From Actinernus sp. WN-2022 (lineage: Eukaryota > Cnidaria > Anthozoa > Actiniaria > Actinernidae), in assembly GCA_030867875.1 (NCBI GenBank), contig JAOWCC010000064.1, positions 37,160,802 to 37,224,801 on the forward strand: DNA of 64,000 bases, given 5' to 3'. Position numbers and translations under genes: made by a program. The notes under the pieces are model-generated. The model searched no databases and was not told the DNA's origin. It saw only the letters and a list, made by a program, of their open reading frames with translations. Within the stretch, counting starts at the first letter, position 1. Each line of letters starts with the position of its first letter. Below are positions 33,205 through 45,936 of the stretch, one piece after another.

Positions 33205-34507
33205 ATGTACATGTGGAAGGGAAAAAAATATTATTTATTTATTATTATTATTATTATTATTTTTATTTTTTTGGGGGGGGGGATTTGACATTTTATCCCC
33301 CAAAAAATGTCAAATTTCCCATCCTTGGAACAACATGTTTGGTCAAAAATATCAAATATTTGCTCTATCTTTGTTTTCTATAAATAACCCCATCCTGGGG
33401 CAGGCAGCGTATGTCAAAATCCTCACCCTCAGGGTAGCCCTGCCTGTCAAATCCCCGCCCCTTGGCTGCCCCCCTCCCCCTCAGGTTTAAGATTGATAGG
33501 TGCATAAACTGACTTGGCTTTTTTTATTTTTATTTTTTTTATTTAATATTTTGTGTTTGAGTAGGTTACAATAATATCTTTATTTAATTAGGGAAGCACG
33601 TAATAGCAAAGCTAATAAACGGTGGAGGGAGGGAAGGGGGATTTAGACAACTCGGGTAAGCACCTTGTCTTGCCTCTTGCTGGCTACAGCCATGCATTGA
33701 ACTGAGATGTTTTGCCCTCTGGGCATCCCATAAAATTGTGTTGTCTTTCAACATGGCTGCATTATTCAGGCAAAGAGGTCAATTTCTTCACAGTTGCACT
33801 TTTTCATTACACTCATTCTGGTTTGGGGCATACCAGAAATCGGAATTACATGTAACATACACATATGTATAAAAGTTAGTATTAGTTACAACTGGTTATG
33901 GATCTTGATTTTTGTCTTTCAGGTACAACATATCATGAAATTACCATATTTTGATTCACAAAAAATCACAACCATTCCAAAGAGAAGTAAGCATTGACAG
34001 CATCTAGCCCTGAAGTGGCTCTCTTCTCTGGGTACCATTAAGTAGCATATTTGTAAACATCTCAAAACTGTCACTATTAAATCCCTCTACTCTTGCTTCA
34101 TTAGTCACTGGATCCAGAGCTCTTGGTGCGAAAAACCGACATTGCTTGGATGCAACCTGGAGTTCAGATGTATGAAAGGGCAAAACTAGAAGAGATATCT
34201 CCACAATCATCGCCACTAAAGTTCAAAGTGTTGAGCTGATAGCAAAGAAAAGAAATCCTTATCCCATTTGTCCCATATTTCGTGCTTATATACTTTCTCT
34301 CAAAGTATATATATATATATATATATAAAGTATAATAATATTTTAATGAAGTTGTGTATTTATCTCGTTTTTATCTTATATATAGTTTTAAAATCTAGCT
34401 TTTTAATTAACTAGTTTGTATTGTCAGTTACTGAGGGCCACAAGTTTGTTAGCTTTGCTATTTAGTGCTACCCTCTTTAAATAAAGACTGTTATTATTAT
34501 TATTACC
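33205..34507. other. Noncoding, downstream of CALHM copy 1
   Basis: An ATT microsatellite and G run (33233-33282), then a repeat ending CCCCTCCCCCTCAGG and TGATAGGTGCATAAAC (to 33508). The minus frame at 34004-34216 is protein-like but not recognised. Confidence 0.35.
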
Positions 34508-34695
34508 CAGAAGGGTTCGTTTGCTGTCCCGAAAGACAATTTGTACGTGTTAGTCTCCATAGACCAACATGCCTCAACGTACAGATAGTTCAGCGATATC
34601 GTATCTGCATCTGGGATGACTCGATTGCCAAGCGCATCGAGATACAGTCGGTCTCCTTCGATAAGGATTGTATCGATTTTGTCAGCACGACAGCG
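34508..34695 (-). CDS. Exon-like fragment of a large mobile-element-type protein
   Basis: Begins after an acceptor (TTTTTTCAATTCAG|) at 34695 and closes at a possible donor (CTGG|GTAATA) near 34508. It reads D-K-I-D-T-I-L-I-E-G-D-R-L-Y-L-D-A-L, then I-P-D-A-D-T-I-S-L-N-Y-L. The D-x-I-L-x-x-G-D-R-x-Y pattern is seen ahead of cysteine-protease-like domains in large animal mobile-element and orphan proteins. The assignment is tentative; the flanking exons were not found. Confidence 0.3.
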
Positions 34696-35469
34696 CTGAA
34701 TTGAAAAAAACTCATAAAAGAACATTGTCTTCCTCTCGATGCAACACTGAAATGTTTGTGACCCTGATGAATACTTCCAGCTATGAATAAAGCCGAGTAT
34801 TACATGATAATTTCAAAAAAATGGTACTTACCCGGCCACTTGAAATGAAATCGGCAAACGCGAAAATATTGTGCCGTTTGCTACATCCGGGATATCAGTA
34901 TCCTCTGAGACCCAGGGTGCCAAGCCCCAAAATTGGTATGCTCGTGTGGTCACCCTGTGTTGTACGTCAAGACGCTCGCACCAACTAGGTGACGTCATTA
35001 GGTTTGGAATTAAAAAGTCTGATAATAATTTGCAAAGAGATTATTCTATCGATCGGTAGGAATGCTAAACCCTGGTGGAGGGTTAGGTTTGTAGTCAGGG
35101 TTAGGTATTATGGTTGTAGGAATATGATGTCACCGTAGGAATCCTACAATTCCTACCGAAGTAATAATTATGTTACTTATATAGAGATAGGTCCTTATTA
35201 CACTGTGATTCACGGCTCAGTCAATACGCAAAGGCAAAAACTTGACGTCGCACGGCCGGCCCACTGAAACATCGCGTAACGTGAATTTGGGTGTGATGAA
35301 AGCCATGTATGGCCGTACTTTTCAAAAGTTCCAATAATTTGTAATTATATAATAATAAGATAGTTAGAAATATTTCATTTACAACTCTAAATTAAGTCTA
35401 AATATTATTAAAAATATGATAACAATTTCTAAGGTGAACAATATTAAAACTAATATCGAGACTGTGGTT

Positions 35470-35794
35470 GAGTGCACACATCATTCTATCAATCTAATCC
35501 CGACCAGTAAAATCTAGTTTTGTTAGATTTTTTTCTAACACTATTGTAGTTATCTAGCTTTCTTAGGTTGTCTGGTATAGAGTTCCACAGATTCGCAGCG
35601 GTTTATCTTGATGATTTCAGGCCATATGTGGTAGATTTAACTTTAGGTATGTTAAGAATGGCGCTGTCCCTTAAATTATAGCTACTTATCCTTAACTTGA
35701 GTAATTCCGATATGGACACTGGCGCATGTTCACTTTTCAGTGACCTAAATACTGTACATAAGATTTTCATAATAATAATAATGTCTTTATTCAC
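35470..35794 (-). pseudogene. C-terminal LINE fragment
   Basis: Reads L-R-D-S-A-I-L-N-I-P-K-V-K-S-T-T-Y-G, an in-frame TAA, then A-A-N-L-W-N-S-I-P-D-N-L-R-K. This is the characteristic end of CR1/L2-like LINE proteins (Y-G ... W-N-x-L-P-x-x-L-R). It is separate from the LINE at 36-38 kb, which has its own C-terminus. Confidence 0.6.
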
Positions 35795-36072
35795 CTAATA
35801 AAATATATATGAGATGTTACAATATTGAAGAATAACAAGAGGCTGTATGCAGCCTATACTCGGGCCATATAATAATAATAATAATATATTCTTTAACCAG
35901 GGTAAACCCTTCAGCCAAAGCTGTTATCAGTGGGTGCCCTGGGAGATCAAAATAATGTAAATAACAAAGTATAAAAATATCAGATAATAATACAGTAAAA
36001 GTATATGTACAAAGTTATCCTATCATTAATTAAAAAATAACTACGTTTTAAAAATTCAAAAATTTAAAAAAT

Positions 36073-37893
36073 CTAAGAAATATCTCCTACTTTTGTTTTA
36101 AAAACTAACAATGATGATGTTTCTTTAACCTCTGTTGGTAGATCATTAAAATCTTTTGCCCCTGAGTAAAAACAGCCTTTCTTTGCAATTTCTGTCTTAA
36201 CTTTAGGAATTATGAGATCCAGGCCATTTCTTCTAGTGTTGTGGGCATGAGAGATCTTATCATAATATTGACTAAAAAACTCTGGACCATTACAATTAAG
36301 ACATTTAAATACAAAGATAACACGGTGCATAGTGCAGCGTGCTTGAAGTGATTTCCATCCCAACTGGTGAAGCATATCTTCATGTGTAAGGTCATGTTCC
36401 TTTAAAATTATTCTTGCTGCTCTTGTCTGCAAGCGTTCTAGTGCAGCATATCTGGTAGGAGCTAAGTTATTTCATACTATATCGCAGTATTCTAATTTCG
36501 GCAATATCATTGACTTAAACACTCTCTCCGCTGCCTGGACTGTAAGGTTATTTCTAATTCTACTAAGTAACCCTAACTGACTGGATACCTTACTGAATAA
36601 TTTAGAGGTGTGTTCTTTAAAAGTCAATGATTGATCTAAGTAAACGCCTAAGTACTTATAGTGCGGCTTGCGTTTAAGCACTTGGTCGGCAATAAATATA
36701 TCACTACAGCTAGTCATATCCATGTTACTTTGGTTGAGTTTTTGTGGAGTTCCAAATATAACATATTCAGTTTTCTTGGGGTGGATGTATAACTCGTTAC
36801 TTGTTGACCAGCTGAGTAAGTGGGATAGCTCAGTGTTTAAAATTGGCGTCACATGTGCAATAGCAGGAGCTGCATAATAAATCAGTGTCATCAGCATACA
36901 TTAAGATCTTGGCAGCTTGTAAACAGTTTGGTAGATCTGTAACATACAGAGAGAACATTATAGGGCCTAGAATAGAACCTGGGGCACTCCTGACAGCACT
37001 GGTTGAGCAGTAGATATTATCCCACCCAGGTAAACAGATTGACTACGATGAGAAAGATAGTCACTCATCCATTGATGCTCTTTGTTACAAATACCAAAGA
37101 GCCTCAATTTGTCCAGGAGCTTGCTATGATCAATCGTGTCAAATGCCTTTCGAAAATCTACAAAAATAGCACCTGTCACGAGTCCATTATCCATATTTCT
37201 TCGTATCGAGTCCGTCAAAAACGTAATAGCTGACTGTGTCGAGTGCCGACGACGAAAGCCGCATTGATAACTAGAGCATAGATTATGAGTCTCAAGATAA
37301 TCAGTCAGTTGAAGTTGTACTGCTTTCTCTAATATATTTGACATGATCGGCAAGATTGAAATCGGGCGGTAGTTATCCATATCATCCCGCGCGCCCTCCT
37401 TATACAGTGGAACGACTTTGGCATGCTTCCATTCTTGTGGTACACACTGCGTGGTTATAGATAGATTAACGATGTGTGTTAAAGGAGCGCTGATGTTGAG
37501 AGCGCCGTCCTTCAGTAGCCTGGCGGGTACGCCATCAAGCCCTGTCGCTTTAGTTGCCTTCAGCTGCGTTAACTGTTTACAAATAAAACCGTTGGAAACC
37601 GTTGATAACTGAAACACTTGCTCAGTATATTTTGTACGGCTTTGTAAGAGATCAGTTGGACGGCATGTAAGTGTCTCAGAAATCCGTGACTTCACACTTG
37701 AAAAATATCTACAGAATTCATTAGTAATTCCGCTCTTATCCGTAAGTATCTGCCCCTCCAATTTGACTTGGTTAACTGACTCCGTTATCATAGTCTTGTT
37801 TGGCAAGACTTTCCTGATAGATCTCCAAAAATTGCGCAGATTATCCAAGTTCTCTTGAATCTGTCTAACATCTTCTGTAACTGTTAGTGGCAT
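36073..37893 (-). pseudogene. 5'-truncated LINE reverse transcriptase, several frame breaks
   Basis: Pre-RT linker and RT palm: T-K-A-T-G-L-D-G-V-P-A-R-L-L, N-Y-R-P-I-S-I-L-P, V-D-F-R-K-A-F-D, then S-G-V-P-Q where one G is lost (near 36975) and the frame shifts. Y-A-D-D-T is readable near 36890 and is followed by another shift. Y-L-G-V-Y-L-D and L-E-Y-C-D-I-V lead to an in-frame TGA at 36470, and the C-terminal part is read at 36073-36432 (R-A-A-R-I-I-L, then L-P-T-E-V-K). It is a CR1/L2-type non-LTR element without an endonuclease, dead by at least three lesions. Confidence 0.8.
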
Positions 37894-38099
37894 GCATGAT
37901 CAGTACCTGCTGACAACCTAGTTGGGTTTCCTGTTGCCTAGGGGGGTTAAGTATGATGCGTGGTAATTTTTGGGATTGGGTTGAATTGATTCCTGTGGTT
38001 TGTACAGGTTTGGGATGAGCCGTGATGTCACAAACCAGTAGAAAACACTGGGATCTGTTAACACAATCAGAAAAAAAACCAGCCACAATACCTGGGACT

Positions 38100-38490
38100 T
38101 AGCCTGCTGTGCGCAGACGTATTTTTCACTCTCATAAATTCGAAGAAAAAAGTAACGTCTGCTTACCCGAGCGCTTAATTAGTTTCAAATATGCACACCT
38201 CATTGTGTTATGGTTCAATCAGATTTTACCTTCCATATCCTGGAAAGTGACGTAATGTTGCATTTAAAAGGAATTTAGACAATACATTTGCCATTAACCA
38301 ATCATAGGAGAGTGTTCAATGGCCGCCAATTCACTAAAATTCTAACAACGGCTTTGATTGGGCAGAAAAATAAAACAAACGTGCTGACGTCTGCTTGCAT
38401 ATTGGAAACTAATTAAGCGCTCGGGTAAGCAGACGTTACTTTTTTCTTCGAATTTATGAGAGTGAAAAACTACGTCTGCATAGCAGGCTA
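38100..38490. mobile_element. 391-bp MITE, TAGCCTGC family, 9-bp TSD
   Basis: Ends TAGCCTGCTGTGCGCAGACG and CGTCTGCATAGCAGGCTA, near-perfect hairpin arms of about 85-90 bases, flanked by perfect CCTGGGACT (38091-38099, 38491-38499). The 9-bp footprint suggests a Mutator/MULE-type transposase acting in trans. Confidence 0.8.
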
Positions 38491-38749
38491 CCTGGGACTA
38501 GGCTGGTGCCACATATATTAGCAATGTTATAAACGAAAATGATTGCGTCTGTATTTAATCGAATATAAAAAATATCACCATACAAAAGATCACATCAAAA
38601 TTAGTATGCTGACTGGGTTTGAAGCAAACATTTTCTTATCGGTAATCATACATCTGGTTCTATTTAGAGGAGTTATGCAGTTACATTTTATCATGTCTAT
38701 AAACTTTCCTTTCAATAATAGTTCTTCTTTCAGAATGTTGATGATCATA

Positions 38750-39975
38750 AACTCAGGTGTTGAAGCAGGTGAATGGTTTTCCTAGAGTACAGCTGTCAGT
38801 AACTATTTCCGTGTTTCTATTTTACCTGGGTCCGGTCCTTCCATCGACAGTTTTTATTTTCGAGTGTATGAGATTTCCTTCCATGTCATTGGAAACAGTT
38901 ATTTATCTGTCAATTACCAACTACATCCATTGTCAACTACATGCAGCTGTGCTCCCAATGAACTGGTATAAAGTTTGACTGTGCTGAACTGGTAATATGA
39001 TGTTCCTTGATGGTTATTTTTCTGGACTTGCTATTAATCAGCTTTGAAGTTCATTAGCTTTATAGGCATACAGCATAATATAGGGAAGTACAACGGTGGG
39101 TACAATTCCCCTCCATGTCACTTAAAACAGTTATTTAGCTGTAAATTACCAACTACTTCCACTGTGAACTGCATAGATGTACCATCTCCAAATAGGTGCT
39201 TTCATTTCCAGCACCTTAGTCAAGACTGGAGACATACATGTAGCATTGATATAGATGTACATATAAAAGTTAATTGTCCTGTGATGTTCAAAATTTTGAG
39301 CAACGTTTGTTCAGTGCATTGATACAAAGTTATATGGTTAACTGGTAATATGTGCCTTGTACATGGATATATGTTGGATATATGTAATCTGCAGGCAGGA
39401 CTGAATCAGCTTTTTGGAGAACACTACAGGAGTTCACTAGGCCAGCCTCACTGGGAAGTACCGTACAACAGTGGGAATAATTATTATGCCTGCAAATATA
39501 AAAATATGGGTGTGTAAATATATTATTGGTTTTTGACAGGCAATATAAGTTTGTTAACACACACAGAAAATATAACCCTCCATTTAAACCCTACATGTAC
39601 CTTTACTATAAGCTTCTGAGTGGAAGCTCCAAATGTGGATCCTGAGGCAATATGGCTAACCTGGTAATATTGTGGGCCTTGTTGACATATGTAATCTACA
39701 GACTGGTTATTTTTCTGGACTGAATCAGCTTTATTGAAGAACGTACACTATAGGAGTTCACTAGGCCAACCTCACAGGGAAGTACAATATGTAGGAATAA
39801 TTATGCATGGGAAAAATGTGGGCATGTAAATAATTATATTATACTATTGACATGAAGCAGAGCTAGTTAACATACAAAGAAAGAAATACCTTCCCTTCAT
39901 TCCCTCCCCCTACATTCCCTGTTGAAAACTTACCTTTGTTATGAGCTCCTGGAAGCTCCATGTGTGGGCCCTGGG
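38750..39975 (+). repeat. Diverged ~320-bp tandem repeats
   Basis: Units with CTGGTAATAT, GACTGAATCAGCTTT and GGAGTTCACTAGGCCA recur at about 39345 and 39660; weaker copies start near 38780 and 38990. No coding is evident. Confidence 0.55.
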
Positions 39976-40178
39976 GCCCTAATATAATTTATTACACTAT
40001 TAATAAATCATACATACTGTACATGTACAATGTATGTCTTTATGTCTTATAAATTATATTCAAAATGTTTTTTGATAAACTGATTTGCAGCTATCTCTAA
40101 TAACAGTAATAATTAGTCATTAAAGGAATAATTATTGGTGATATTTGTTCCAACTGTAGCGGTAGGAAAATTAACTAA

Positions 40179-40944
40179 GGGCCCGTTTACAAGGAGATAG
40201 GGTTACCCTAGCACTAGGGTCAAAGATAGCCCGGGTTTACAAGCAAAATGATTCAGGTAGGGTTACCCTACTGCCCGGGCCAATTCAACACAAGCCAGTT
40301 GAAAGTCTCTTTCAAATATATTATTCATTTGAAAAGCCGTTTCTTATGAAATGTCATACTAATGAATAAAAACATGTGCTACTAATATTGCTGTTCCATT
40401 TTTTTTTTCATTTTTATCCGGTTCAAACAGATCTGTGGAAGTGATTTTGATTTTACTGACTTTTTGGTAGCCTGTGAACCGCTAGGCTCGCGGCCGCCAA
40501 AATCATTCAAGCATAGAAAACAACATGGCGGACACGATTAGAGTTCTGGCGGGTTTTGGTGGATTAACGTCGATTCTTCTTTCTGTGGTGCCCTTTATTG
40601 CAGCTGTATAGTATCCTAGAATGTTGTTATGCTACCTACTAATTGCTAGAGAACTTCAGAAACTTGCAATGTGAAATTTGGCTCTAGAATAGAGTTGACC
40701 CGGGTAGGCGGGTTACCCTAGCAAACCGTTTACAAGGGCAAAACATAGCCCTAGTGCTAGGGTCACCCTAGCTCTCAGACAGGGTAACCCTAGCGCTAGG
40801 GTAACCCGGGCAGCCGAGTTGAGTTGTCCCGCCTGCTTGTAAACACATCGCTAAAAATAAGAGGAAATGACCCAGCGCTAGGGTAACCCTAGTGGTAGGG
40901 TAACCCTACTGCTAGGGTAACCCTATCTCCTTGTAAACGGGCCC
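40179..40944. mobile_element. 766-bp TAA-site element
   Basis: Ends GGGCCCGTTTACAAGGAGAT and its reverse complement, flanked by TAA (40176-40178, 40945-40947). Subterminal tracts repeat TAGGGTTACCCTAG. It has a non-repetitive core with a short frame at 40525-40611. The 3-bp footprint is PIF/Harbinger-like. Confidence 0.65.
40525..40611 (+). CDS. 28-codon hydrophobic frame in the core of a MITE
   Basis: ATG in a strong context (ACAACATGG) reads M-A-D-T-I-R-V-L-A-G-F-G-G then a hydrophobic run to A-V-stop. An acceptor-like TTGCAG| overlaps its end. The surrounding core resembles a captured promoter and first exon of a host gene rather than transposon sequence. Weak evidence. Confidence 0.2.
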   Translation: MADTIRVLAGFGGLTSILLSVVPFIAAV

Positions 40945-41607
40945 TAAGAGCAAATGTTGAGTGTCCAGTCTACTTAATGTGATGTACCAGTACTACAATG
41001 TATTGAATCTTGAACAGCCCATGTACATGTACAGTAAATGTATGTGATAACATTTATGATCAGAAATTTAAATTGTTGTGGTTTGATATATACCTGATCT
41101 AACAAAGTTCCTGCTGATACAAATGTTGATCTTTCTACAATTTGTTGATAACCAACATGTTCCATCACTGTTTTTAAATGGTTGGATTGTATCAAAATTT
41201 GACAAAATGAATTATTAATATGCTTATACACTGAGAAAGCGCCGGGATTTCAACATAAATACACATGAACTTATATAATGGCGAATTTAGCGAACTTTTG
41301 CTTTAACAATTTCAGGACACGCTTACACTGTATCACGCTTGAACTTGAAGTTCACAAATTATCACTTTGCTGACAGTTTATTTGTATCTCAGTTGAGAGT
41401 ATTCTTTTGAGTATTCTTATGAGTATTTTTTGAGTATACTTTTGAGCTATCGCTTTAAAATATATATCATTATATGAGACAGCACTATATAGTACTGAAG
41501 TTCAAAAGTGCTCGTAAAGAGATTTTTGTGCCTTAGAACTGTCTGGCGTCGTAGTTACGACTGTATAATGACAGTGTATAAATTATGTAAGTGATGTGTA
41601 ATACTTA

Positions 41608-43138
41608 TGCACCAGTCAATGTAAACCCCCGCCCCCCCAACCCCGGAGATTAGGCGGGGATTAGGCATTTGTGTTTCTAATGAGAGCTAATGCCCCGCTA
41701 TACGGGGACATTTAAGTTGGTCAAATACCCCGCCCTAAATGGTTGGATGACGTGCATACCATTTCCGTCAAATCAACTTTTTGTTTTTGTATTCCTGATT
41801 AAACCCATTCCTGTTAGTATTTGTTCAGTCTTGTGACTCAGTTGATCATGCATTTATAATGTCTTCAACAGCCACATTATTTTATTTATTGTTTATTTTT
41901 TGATTGAGTACAGAGAATTCATATATACAGTAGTTATGTCCCAGGTGGGGAAATTTGGTCAAATTTCACCCATTTTTCTTTCCCCAGGGTGGGGTATTTG
42001 AACAAAAATCGCAAAAAAGTAAAACGCCCCACATATACCCGACCCTCCTTCTCCTTTTCGACATTGATACATGCATAAGATAAACAGAACTTTTTATAAT
42101 ATTTTGAAAAATAGTTACTTTCATGGAAAGCATTGGCACATCAGATTTATTTCCTCTCTCGATTGACGTATTCTTTCACACCCTAAAATGATAACCTTGC
42201 TGTCATATGAAATACGACAATAAGCAGATAAGCCATTTGCAACAATATATCACGATCAATTGAGCAACCTCCACGCGTCAAAATGGCAGCTTGAACAGGC
42301 CCTTTGGTTTATTTCAATGCAAACAAAGCTGTAAGTAACTCTGACCTCGCGGAGTTGAAAAAAGGACTGGCACGAGAGACGCTCGGCGATCGCTCGCCAT
42401 CGGAACTCGCAAGGCTTTTTTAAGTCTCCCCTCGAAGCGCCTGTTTTGCAGGCTGTATTCCCTTTGGTAGTATTCACATAACCTTTGGTTAAACCTAGTT
42501 TTATAAACATGCATGCATGTATTTAAGAAAATATGTTTAGAAATACATTTAAACTCAAAAATGTAAATATCATCACAGGGGTGGGATTTAAAATGTCCCA
42601 CAACACAATATAACCTTCACAACTTCCCACTTTTCGATTGCCTTCCTCTCAAAATAATTTACTAAAAAGATAATGAAGTTAATAATCAGTATCACATCTA
42701 TAGTACACTTTATATGGCAACCAAAAACAACTAAAGTTTAAAATCGAAACTCTTTATACGACAAACTACAGTCATTCTTATAAGCATCTTACTTAACTTG
42801 TAGGCAGAATTTGATTTAAGTCTCTTGAAAGTAGTCAATACTCCGCAAAGAAGCTTCAAGTATTCCAGCTGAACTGATCATGAAATGCTATTATTTCATT
42901 CAATAAACAATGGCAAACATACCTGAGTTTCCGTACCACAAGGTGAAATGAGCCAAAAGGTCAGCGGCTTCCATGTCTAATCCCGGCCCAATCCCCCGCT
43001 CAAATCGCTCAAATCGCCACGGTGTTCTAAACAAGGCTAATGCCCCGCTCACCGGGGCACGAGTGAAGTGCCAAATGCCTCGCTAATCCCCGCATAGTCC
43101 CGGGGTTGGGGGGGCGGGGGTTTACATTGACTGGTGCA
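41608..43138. mobile_element. 1.53-kb TTA-site element
   Basis: Ends TGCACCAGTCAATGTAAACC and its reverse complement, followed by C-rich inverted sequence, flanked by TTA (41605-41607, 43139-43141). PIF/Harbinger-like footprint. Internal frames (42256-42601, -) are not recognised. Related degenerate ends occur near 25990, 33500 and 49450. Confidence 0.7.
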
Positions 43139-43629
43139 TTAGCACAAGATGCAAAATACAAAAAAACATGCAAAACTCACCTGAAAGTGAACAATATCAA
43201 CAGCCAGCGAGAAACTGAATCTCATCGAATTAGACCTGGGTAATATTGTCATCATTCACACCACCCGCCTCGAAATGTAGTTGTTGAACAAATAAGATTC
43301 GCGTTGAGCAATGTAGAAACTACTCTTATTAACAAAACGTCTATGATACTTCTCGTTACTCGCATTTCCTAACACACTGTATGTTTTCTTGTCCATCCTC
43401 CATCAATACTGCAACGGTTCATGAAAGGTCGATTATACCCTCCACAAGCCCACCCTCGGGAAATATTGTCCATCGAACAATGGGCTCCTGTGTAATCTGA
43501 TTGGTTAACGGCGAAAAAGCTCGACTTGAAAAAAAAAAAACTTGCGAAAGACTCGTGCCGGCGCGGCCAAAGGCCTGGCCCGAGTAAAAAGCTCTAAAAT
43601 TTAACGCATGTAGCTCATACTAATTTATA

Positions 43630-43850
43630 CTTATACTAGAAGTAATCATAGATTATCAAAGTGCGTTCGACATATTTTTTGAAAGAGAAAGCACTGTGGT
43701 AACAGTCTGAAAAGCTGAAAATTTTCTGCAATGATGTGGACAGTGTACGTAATCCTGATCAAAAGTGCTTGTTTTTTAACTAATGTGAAAATTTTGATGT
43801 CTTGACTTATATGTTAATATACAAGGGGATGCATCTGGGTATAAAACTGT
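43630..43850 (+). repeat. Intact copy of the repeat disrupted at 54.2/58.9 kb
   Basis: Matches 54175-54349 plus 58888-58910 with only small differences and carries a single TTAA where the 4.5-kb element is inserted in the other copy. It serves as the empty site. Confidence 0.75.
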
Positions 43851-44454
43851 AATTATCTTTGTGTAACATTAAATCATTGGATGCGATGCTTATGGGGCTA
43901 TATGTATACTGTGTGTTTTATATGGTTATGGCATTGATTTGAGAATTAGTAGCACATTTTGCTGTGTGGTATACAGTGTAAAGCAATAATTGAAGTTAGT
44001 GTAAAACACAAATCAACTCAGGCTATAGCTACATACATTTACATACATAAATGCATACATGAACTTTATTTGAGTGTCAATAGTATTTAGCTGTAAAGCT
44101 AATTGGGGACACTATATTACAGGATATATAAAATACAGCATATTACAGGATATATAAAGAGATTAATATAAAGTACATGTACGTATAAATAAATATTACT
44201 ATTCAGATGTGTATAAACTGAATTCCAGTTCCTAGAACATAAACTATATATGCATGTGTATAAAGTACAGCCCATGCAGTTCCTTCGATTCAGATCATTC
44301 ACATTATGTTTCCCGGGTATTTTTCAAGTGAGAACAAGCTTAAGGTTGGCTGCAAAATATTGAGCGCCATATTTGTTAGTTACAGAATAATTTATGGTCA
44401 ATGTTGGCTTTGATCGCTTTGATCAGCCTTGTTTCAGGTCCGTTAGAAATTCAG

Positions 44455-44632
44455 TGTAGATTTCTATTTCTATTTCTATGATAATACTCTGCAACACCTT
44501 GTGAGTACCACGCAGAGATAAAATAAATAAATATATATATATAAATTATAGACATGTAAAATGGATTTAGAAAATAAAAATAATAAAAAGTAATAATAAA
44601 AAGTAATAAAATATTATTATTATAAAATGTAA
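44455..44632 (-). mobile_element. 3' UTR and tail of the LINE
   Basis: Follows the LINE stop codon on the minus strand and ends in a short hexamer tail (ATAGAA repeated about three times, 44460-44480), the type of microsatellite end used by CR1/L2-like LINEs in place of a long poly(A). Confidence 0.4.
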
Positions 44633-45936
44633 TTACTTCTGTTCCATTAAAAAGTTATCTTTCATAGCTATTTTATAGGCTTTTAGATTGTTTTTTTTTA
44701 TAATCTGTGTAGGTAGTGAATTCCAATCTTTAATAGTTCTGGGCCAAAAGCTGTATTTGTATGTGTCAGACGAGGTACTTGGTTGAGTCATCCGTAATGG
44801 GTGGTATTGTCTTGTCCGGGGGTTCATAGGTGTAATGTGATCTGGTAAAGTAACTGCTATTGTACCATGGGCTGCCTGATACATGATGGATAACCGTGCC
44901 TCTTTTCGTCTTAATTCTAGGGTAGGCCAATGAAGGTCGTTCAGAATTTGAGTAACTGTTCCGGGCTCCCTTATGTAATTGTGTTTAACAAAGCGAGCAG
45001 CTTGTCGTTGCACCATCTCAATATTGTTGACATCCTTTTTCAAATAGGGGTCCCATGCAGAACTAGCATATTCCAGATGAGGTCTGACCAAAGCAGTATA
45101 TGCTTGCTCTTTAACAGTTTCTGGGCAGTAACTTAAATTTCTTTTAAGAAAGCCAAGTGTTTTGTAAGCTTTGGCCACTTTTTCATTGATATGATGATTC
45201 CATTTCAGGTTGGATTGAAGATGCACACCTAGATAAGGGTGGTCAGCCACTGGTTGTAATTTCTTCTCTCCAATTGTGTAGTTATACAGTATGGGTTGTG
45301 TTTTACGGTGGATGCTAAGGTTATAACACTTTTTGGTATTGAAATTCATTTGCCAGGATTCAGACCATTTAATTAGGGTTTTGAGATCTTCCTGAAGTTT
45401 TAGAGCATCTTCTTCCTCATCAATATTTCTAAATAATAGGCAATCATCAGCATAGAGTCGGATGTTAGAACTTATTCCATCCTCAATGTCATTGATGTAT
45501 AAGAGGAACATCAAAGGTCCCAACACTGTTCCTTGTGGTACTCCTGAGGTCACAGTGACTTCATCTGATGATTCTCCATCAACTACAACTTTCTGTGCTC
45601 TTTCTGTTAGCCACTTGTTTAGCCAGGACAGTACTGGTCCACGAATGCCGTAATGATTCAATTTGTAGAGAAGACGCTGATGGGGAACAGTGTCAAAGGC
45701 TTTGGAGAAATCTAAAATTAGGGTATCAATTTGTTTGCCTTTGTCAAGTGATCTTGATAGTAGTTCAATAGTATTAATTAATTGCGTCTCACAAGATCTT
45801 TCTTTTCTGAAGCCATGCTGGTTTGGTGATAGGATGTTGTGATCTTCAAGATGATTCATAATAGTATGGTAAATGATGTGTTCCATAATTTTGCAGGGAA
45901 TTGAAGTGAGTGAGATGGGTCTGTAATTAGATGGAC
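44633..45936 (-). pseudogene. LINE reverse transcriptase, 3' part (CR1/L2/Jockey type)
   Basis: About 434 codons of uninterrupted RT, thumb and C-terminal region. Motifs in order: N-Y-R-P-I-S-L-T, D-F-S-K-A-F-D, S-G-V-P-Q-G-T-V-L-G-P, the catalytic Y-A-D-D, Y-L-G-V-H-L, then W-P-T-L-E-L-R-R and W-N-S-L-P-T-Q-I near the end. This is typical of non-LTR elements of the Jockey/CR1/L2 group. The N-terminal part lies 5.6 kb away at 51531-51773 because a DNA transposon is inserted just before N-Y-R-P. The eight codons upstream that appear in frame belong to that transposon. Confidence 0.85.
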
